Source: Lachnospiraceae bacterium (lineage in GTDB: Bacteria; Bacillota; Clostridia; Lachnospirales; Lachnospiraceae). Taken from it: a stretch of DNA of 36,799 nucleotides. Below are positions 33,080-36,799 of this stretch, one piece after another. A program made the position numbers and the translations under genes. The DNA lies in the NCBI GenBank assembly GCA_022510605.1, contig JAFLTB010000026.1, positions 1 through 36,799 of the forward strand, read 5' to 3'. The first letter of the stretch is position 1. Each line of letters starts with the position of its first letter. The notes beneath the pieces are model-generated. The model did not search any database. It was given only the letters and a program-made list of their open reading frames with translations, and was not told where the DNA came from.

Positions 33080-33439
33080 TCAATATTCTTTCGAATCAAT
33101 AGAGGATCTCAATTTAGATGCCTGATGAAAAATAAGTTTTAAGTTTTTTTCTTTTACCCAAATGGAAGTTCGATAAAAAAATTCATTATCATCTTTTGTA
33201 ATGTAGTGGACAATCCAGCAATCGGTTTTTAATTCTTTGCATTCAAAATTAAAGATGGTTATGTCTCTATCTGTTTTTGATTCTATTAGACCACTTATCA
33301 CATCTTCTTTATAAAAAATGGTTCCGGACTTACCCACTTCCTTGAAGTCATCATGCAAGGCAGCATCCAGCCATTTTCTATCTGTAATTTTATCGTATTC
33401 GAAAAAATCTTTTTCTAAGTTTAACAAGGTACTGTGCAT
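33080..33439 (-). CDS. NTF2-like / DUF4440 protein
   Basis: A 119-residue single-domain protein: an N-terminal helix (LLNLEKDFFEYDKITDRKW), LDAALHDDFKEVGKSGTIFY, then alternating strands with FFYRTSIWVKEKNLKLIFHQ. This order is that of the SnoaL/NTF2-like DUF4440 family, cone-shaped domains that bind small ligands; its role is unknown. It starts five bases after the stop of a truncated acetyltransferase whose 3' end supplies the GGAGAGGAG site. Confidence 0.8.
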   Translation of the reverse strand: MHSTLLNLEKDFFEYDKITDRKWLDAALHDDFKEVGKSGTIFYKEDVISGLIESKTDRDITIFNFECKELKTDCWIVHYITKDDNEFFYRTSIWVKEKNLKLIFHQASKLRSSIDSKEY

Positions 33440-33444
33440 TGTAT

Positions 33445-33621
33445 TTACTCCTCTCCGAAATCTAAAGATTTGTTAAAATGCAAATCTATAAAATAGTGCT
33501 GCTTTAATACCCCATCCTCTATAAATTCGTCCGATAAAACACCACCGCAGCTTTTGGCTGTCATTGCTGATGCAATATTACACGAGATTATACTTTTTCC
33601 AATTCCATCCCTAAAACCGGG
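33445..33621 (-). pseudogene. C-terminal remnant of a GNAT acetyltransferase
   Basis: The minus-strand frame reads GFRDGIGKSIISCNIASAM, then TAKSCGGVLSDEFIEDG and VLKQHYFIDLHF, and stops at 33445. N-A-S-x-x-T-x-K-S-C-G-G-V-L-x-D-E is the last strand-helix-strand of GNAT enzymes (acceptor of acetyl-CoA). The N-terminal two thirds, including the acetyl-CoA loop, is missing, and the frame is blocked by a stop at 33622. A short product from the ATG at 33564 (39 residues) could be made but would not be active. The preceding carbamoyltransferase gene overlaps its start. Confidence 0.55.
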
Positions 33622-34444
33622 TCAAACAATAAATCATAACAGCCTGCTGTACCTCTAATAAATATTTTTTGAATTCATAGCCAACAAAATATTCTGATTC
33701 TATTGCATCTTTCGAAACCTCTTCACCCCGGTAAAACGGCGGGCATGGATTCAACACAGCCCCTTCGTTGGCCAGCTCCATAACCGCTTTGGTCACCTGG
33801 CAATTTTTAAAATCCTCCAAAACGCTTGCAGGCAGAGAATCCGTACATATGATATCTCTTCCTTTCACCGCTTCTGTAATATCGTGGAAGGTTTGCACCT
33901 GTTCCATCTCATATCCCGCTCCGCAACATTGAGCCAAATCAAAGCCCATAACTGACGAGGCCTCTTTCCATGCCAGTCCGATATTTCCCTTTTTTCCGCA
34001 GAACAGATATTTGTCCTTCACAAAATCCTGCCTGATTTTCGATAGCGAATACAGGTCTGACAGGATTTCGCAGGGATGGTTTACGTCTGTCATGGCATTT
34101 ATAACGGGAACTGCCGCATATTCTGCGATTTTCTCCAGTATACGAATATTTTTATGCCTGACAATGATAACGTCTGCCAGGTTATTTAAATAACCGCATA
34201 CATCCCTCAAATCTTCCTTTTTATCAAGTGTTTCCTCCGGGAACAGAATCGGTTGTCCTCCTAAGAGATAGATTCCCTTTTCAAAGGAAACTCTGGTGCG
34301 GATACTTGAATTTGGGAAAAACAGGACAACGCTTTTCCCTTTTAAGATGTCGCTGTATTTTCCTTTCTGAATCCCATCCGCAATATCAAAAATATCATAC
34401 ACATCATTTGCTGTATAGTCCGTTAATCGTATCAGATTTTTCAT
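33611..34444 (-). CDS. Divergent aspartate/ornithine carbamoyltransferase-family protein
   Basis: A protein of about 277 residues, shorter than standard OTCases. The carbamoyl-phosphate loop SSIRTRVSFE (residues 46-55, ATG numbering) and the HPCEIL segment (123-128) are kept. The usual HCLP motif that binds ornithine is replaced by LNPCPPFYRGEEV, and the hinge motif is KKGNIGLAWKEASS. It therefore should bind carbamoyl phosphate but probably uses another amine. The start at ATG 34444 has GGGAG nine bases upstream; the frame also opens at a TTG eight codons earlier. It is 16 bases behind a membrane protein gene. Confidence 0.75.
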   Translation of the reverse strand: MKNLIRLTDYTANDVYDIFDIADGIQKGKYSDILKGKSVVLFFPNSSIRTRVSFEKGIYLLGGQPILFPEETLDKKEDLRDVCGYLNNLADVIIVRHKNIRILEKIAEYAAVPVINAMTDVNHPCEILSDLYSLSKIRQDFVKDKYLFCGKKGNIGLAWKEASSVMGFDLAQCCGAGYEMEQVQTFHDITEAVKGRDIICTDSLPASVLEDFKNCQVTKAVMELANEGAVLNPCPPFYRGEEVSKDAIESEYFVGYEFKKYLLEVQQAVMIYCLTRF

Positions 34445-34460
34445 TTGCTGTTTCTCCCTT

Positions 34461-35234
34461 TCACTCAAAATATGCCATTGCAGATATGCTTAGTGCCAAA
34501 ACCACCACAAAAGCCATCGTCGTCACAATAAATTTCCGTCTATCAGCACGTCTTTTTAGCGACAGCGTTGGGTCGAGTCCCTCATATTTCCACCGGCGTT
34601 CCTTTGCCTGGCGTTTCTGCTCGCTGCCGTATCCGATTACCGTATCCGCAGACAGGTGCTTTTGAAATCCCCTGCCATCCCCCATGAGAATCCGGTATTT
34701 TCTCCCATCTGCCACCTGAACTACTATCGTTTGAAATTTCATTTCTTTCAGGAAAATCACCGGGCTGACTTCTGTGTTCTGGTAAACAGACTGCGCCAGA
34801 TATGCCCAGACTACCTCCCTGTATGTATGGATATATGGAAAAAAGAAACGCCACTTGTCACGGTGCATAAAGCCGCTCTGCGTGTAAATAATATCTCCCA
34901 TGCCCATGCGCTGGCTAAACCCGTAATCTATCTGCCGCTTCTCCGGCTCCGGCATCTCATTGTATTTTTCCAGGCATTGTTTCTGTGATGACCTCATACC
35001 AAGGTAAAATCCCAAAAAGGGTACACTGTATATGAGCATGATAGAAACATACATGGAAAAATACAGCGGAGTGATATCTGTCATCTCTTTTACCAGTTCT
35101 TCCACTCCCATCAATGATACAACGATTAGTATGGTCAGCATAGGAATCCCAATCATGGTTCCCAGATATAATGTCCAAAAGGTTCGCCTCCACCGGCGAA
35201 AGGAATCCGGCAGTCTTCTCACTTTTGCATTCAT
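34461..35234 (-). CDS. Membrane protein with soluble middle domain, unknown function
   Basis: A 257-residue protein with a span near residues 18-45 (WTLYLGTMIGIPMLTILIVV), another at 57-80 (PLYFSMYVSIMLIYSVPFLG), a soluble stretch of about 150 residues, and a C-terminal span (RKFIVTTMAFVVVLALSISA). The middle contains strands (VIFLKEMKFQTIVVQVADG) and a basic helical region. I do not recognise the family with confidence. The start at 35234 has AAAGGG seven bases upstream. It lies 16 bases ahead of the carbamoyltransferase gene, so they probably share a transcript. Transport or sensing of that enzyme's substrate would be speculation. Confidence 0.7.
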   Translation of the reverse strand: MNAKVRRLPDSFRRWRRTFWTLYLGTMIGIPMLTILIVVSLMGVEELVKEMTDITPLYFSMYVSIMLIYSVPFLGFYLGMRSSQKQCLEKYNEMPEPEKRQIDYGFSQRMGMGDIIYTQSGFMHRDKWRFFFPYIHTYREVVWAYLAQSVYQNTEVSPVIFLKEMKFQTIVVQVADGRKYRILMGDGRGFQKHLSADTVIGYGSEQKRQAKERRWKYEGLDPTLSLKRRADRRKFIVTTMAFVVVLALSISAMAYFE

Positions 35235-35398
35235 GATATAGCCCTTTCATCAAATATTCTATCTTGTTGCGCCCTCACATACAAGCATGCTCGATTCGCT
35301 TATCATTATAACACACATAGGTTATATTTACTATCAGATTTCAAAGGCAGGATTTATTTGCTACTGGATAATATCATTACTCTTTTTCCGTTTTATTG

Positions 35399-35426
35399 TT
35401 GCAAAAAATTTTTTTTATGTTATACT
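35399..35426 (+). promoter_or_regulatory. Putative plus-strand promoter
   Basis: TTGCAA (35399-35404), 16 bases, TATACT (35421-35426). About 45 bases downstream lies a terminator-type hairpin, so a short plus-strand RNA of 65-75 bases is possible. It points against every gene around it. Confidence 0.45.
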
Positions 35427-35432
35427 TATACT

Positions 35433-35505
35433 GAAAACGATAAAGGCACATTCACAAAAGCACAAAATAATTCCCCAGAGGGTGCTCTCCTCTGGGGGAT
35501 TTTCT
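35433..35505 (+). ncRNA. Possible small RNA between promoter 35399 and hairpin 35473
   Basis: The stretch between the plus-strand promoter and the CCCCAGAGG/CCTCTGGGG hairpin with GATTTTC has no reading frame of note. The paired promoter and hairpin are the only evidence. In the minus direction the same hairpin ends the small ORF at 35534-35614. Confidence 0.3.
35473..35504. terminator. Strong GC hairpin, terminator in both directions
   Basis: CCCCAGAGG (35473-35481) pairs with CCTCTGGGG (35489-35497), a perfect 9-bp stem with a 7-base loop. The plus side continues GATTTTC and the minus side AATTATTTTG. Confidence 0.65.
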
Positions 35506-35533
35506 CCGTATATGGTGGAGTAACCAAGGCTAG

Positions 35534-35614
35534 TTACCGATGTTTATTTCCGTCTAACCATTTGCATATGTAGTTGGCAACTACGCCTCTTTTCAAAGCC
35601 TCCAAATCCACCAT
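35534..35614 (-). CDS. Small ORF, possibly remnant of a one-span toxin-like peptide
   Basis: 26 codons from ATG 35614 (or 32 from GTG 35632) reading MVDLEALKRG, then VVANYICKWLDGNKHR. The ending VVANYICKWLDGNK resembles the C-termini of small hydrophobic peptides of Firmicutes that act as type I toxins, but the N-terminal hydrophobic part is missing. It is followed by a strong terminator hairpin and faces a plus-strand promoter. The codons for GVVANY form the palindrome GTAGTTGGCAACTAC (35570-35584). The ribosome binding site is weak. It may be a decayed copy, or not a gene. Confidence 0.35.
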   Translation of the reverse strand: MVDLEALKRGVVANYICKWLDGNKHR

Positions 35615-35666
35615 AACACCTATACATTTCACCTTTTTGAATAGCTAAAATGCGACTTTATTTCGT

Positions 35667-36149
35667 CTACAAATTTCTTTCCATATAGCCACATGTGAAC
35701 GGAAAAAAATCAAATTTTTTAGTACCTGTATGCGCAAATCCCATTGCTTCATACCATTGCCTCAGCACTTTGTTTTCTTCCACAATTCCAATATGTATTT
35801 TGGTGCAATTCAAGGTTCCTGCCACAGCAAAAGCATGATTTACTAACTGTTCCCCTATCCCCTTATGGCGGTATGACGGAAGAACGCAAAGATTATTCAG
35901 TTCACATTCACGATTCTCTAATATTGCCAATGAATAATAACCAATTATCTTCCCCGCATCATAATACACATACATTGGTCTGTGTTCCTTCTCAATCTGC
36001 CACGTCAATCTTTCCTCCGTTGTGGCAAAAGCCGTAAAACGGGGCGCATTTTCCTCGGTAAATCCAAATTCATTCGCTACGGTTAAAAAACTTTCCCTAA
36101 TTATCTTCACACATTCCGTAATATCCATATGGTCCATGGCTTTTATCAT
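35667..36149 (-). CDS. GNAT-family N-acetyltransferase
   Basis: A protein of about 160 residues. ELNNLCVLPSYRHKGIGEQL carries the acetyl-CoA loop R-x-x-G-I-G, and ENKVLRQWYEAMGFAHTG is the last strand and helix of the fold. The early segment FGFTEENAPRFTAF and the WQIEKEHRPMYV strand fit clostridial GNATs of unknown substrate. Two starts are possible: ATG 36149 (MIKAMDHMD), which matches where the fold begins, or ATG 36200 and TTG 36209, which add about 20 residues and have a GGAG site very close. It is 92 bases behind another GNAT gene, with a perfect inverted repeat in the gap. Confidence 0.85.
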   Translation of the reverse strand: MIKAMDHMDITECVKIIRESFLTVANEFGFTEENAPRFTAFATTEERLTWQIEKEHRPMYVYYDAGKIIGYYSLAILENRECELNNLCVLPSYRHKGIGEQLVNHAFAVAGTLNCTKIHIGIVEENKVLRQWYEAMGFAHTGTKKFDFFPFTCGYMERNL

Positions 36150-36219
36150 CCAAACACCCCACTTACTCCTCAAAAATGGCCACAATCTTATCGATTTCAT
36201 GTTCTCCAAACGATAACTT

Positions 36220-36240
36220 ATTCAATTCTATAAATTGAAT
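36220..36240. repeat. Inverted repeat between the two GNAT genes
   Basis: ATTCAATT-CTATA-AATTGAAT, a perfect 8-bp stem placed directly after the stop of the upstream GNAT gene. There is no U-run, so an operator or mRNA-stability hairpin is as likely as a terminator. Confidence 0.5.
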
Positions 36241-36714
36241 TTACCGTATATATCGGTAATATTTAAAATCATTTTCCTCTCTCACGAATTGGAAACCAAT
36301 CTTTTCAAGTATATGCTGACTGCGTGTATTCTTTGTAACAGTGTCAGCATTTACTGCCCTCACCCCCAAAACATCAAAGGCATATTGCAGTGCCAATCTC
36401 TCGGCACAGGTTCCATAGCCCTTGCCCTTTACCGTATCATTTTGCAGATGTATGCTTAAACTACACTCCTTTTCATGGTCATCTATATTCTTTAATTGGA
36501 GTTCCCCAATAGGCTTTTCTCCCTTCATAACTGCAAAAAGAATTCGGGATGAGTCCTGCTGCCTTGCATCAAAGTATTCATTTACCTTTTGCTCGCTATA
36601 TTCATATGGCAGGAGCGTACTCGTGTCCATAAATATAGCAGGATCATTTTCAAAGCCCTTATAGAACTCATGGCATAATTCCCTCGTCATGATACATAGC
36701 GATATATCCTTCAT
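36241..36714 (-). CDS. GNAT-family N-acetyltransferase (RimJ/RimL type)
   Basis: A 157-residue acetyltransferase. KGKGYGTCAERLALQYAFDV contains the acetyl-CoA pyrophosphate loop (G-K-G-Y-G), and VNADTVTKNTRSQHILEKIG followed by FQFVREE is the conserved N-x-x-S/A...G-F ending of the RimJ/RimL branch. Such enzymes acetylate protein N-termini, polyamines or antibiotics; nothing indicates which. GGAGGT lies five bases before the ATG. No clear promoter is visible in the 85 bases (36715-36799) to the window end, which are AT-rich and hold no gene. Confidence 0.87.
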   Translation of the reverse strand: MKDISLCIMTRELCHEFYKGFENDPAIFMDTSTLLPYEYSEQKVNEYFDARQQDSSRILFAVMKGEKPIGELQLKNIDDHEKECSLSIHLQNDTVKGKGYGTCAERLALQYAFDVLGVRAVNADTVTKNTRSQHILEKIGFQFVREENDFKYYRYIR

Positions 36715-36799
36715 CCTTGACCTCCATATAAACGGGAATTTAGTTATCTATTTCAAAACCATATCTACTGATAAAATATAGATATATAAGACTAATTAT

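Noticed and set aside
35287-35523. Plus-strand ORF of 78 codons with hydrophobic start
   Set aside because: AT-rich chance frame that runs through a promoter and a terminator hairpin; no ribosome binding site.

Overview
The window looks like a chromosomal segment of a Lachnospiraceae-type Clostridium (Firmicutes). The support is strong AGGAGG-type ribosome binding sites, a KtrAB potassium system, small families typical of gut Clostridia (a CD3324-like HTH protein and a DUF6145-like protein), an NfeD/SPFH pair, and a moderately GC-rich core interrupted by a very AT-rich island. Nearly every gene lies on the minus strand, so transcription runs from high to low coordinates.

Layout by region. 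(1) 1-2010: the end of an accessory cluster, with a class I SAM methyltransferase cut by the window edge, translationally coupled to an HNH-nuclease gene, then a one-span membrane protein. (2) 2010-9200: an AT-rich accessory island with a decayed IS3-type orfA, a large gene encoding HEPN + STAND/NB-ARC NTPase + TPR-like helices + cold-shock-like domain, a large gene encoding DUF4116-like repeats + calcineurin-like metallophosphoesterase, and fragments of a conjugative or mobilizable element. A 56-bp imperfect direct repeat brackets the STAND gene. These two large proteins are the best candidates for an undescribed defence system. (3) 9200-9758: no gene recognised, several inverted repeats. (4) 9759-26476: housekeeping genes: guaA, dgt-DUF308-GDPD, dusB-coaX, DUF6145-gltA, argF-SPFH-NfeD, trmH-ktrA-ktrB-MATE, and HAD-SRPBCC-HD. 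(5) 26473-28976: a methyltransferase, a CD3324-like regulator with an attenuator-like leader, and an Rpn/PD-(D/E)XK protein. (6) 28977-33063: a four-gene operon with two unrelated glutamate-cysteine-ligase-type enzymes, a class II amidotransferase and a NUDIX hydrolase. (7) 33080-36714: an NTF2/DUF4440 protein, a truncated acetyltransferase, a divergent carbamoyltransferase, a membrane protein, a small ORF beside a plus-strand promoter/hairpin pair, and two GNAT acetyltransferases.

Regulation visible in the sequence. Near-consensus sigma-A promoters lie ahead of guaA, the GDPD operon, the NfeD operon, the HD operon, MATE, the CD3324-like gene, the Rpn gene, gshA and the metallophosphoesterase gene. 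Three leaders look regulatory: a 15-bp inverted repeat that would hide the GDPD ribosome binding site only in read-through transcripts; a micro-ORF with competing hairpins upstream of the CD3324-like gene; and a terminator placed directly behind the MATE promoter. A 29-bp tandem palindromic repeat separates argF from gltA.

All calls come from reading translations and motifs by eye. No search or folding program was run.
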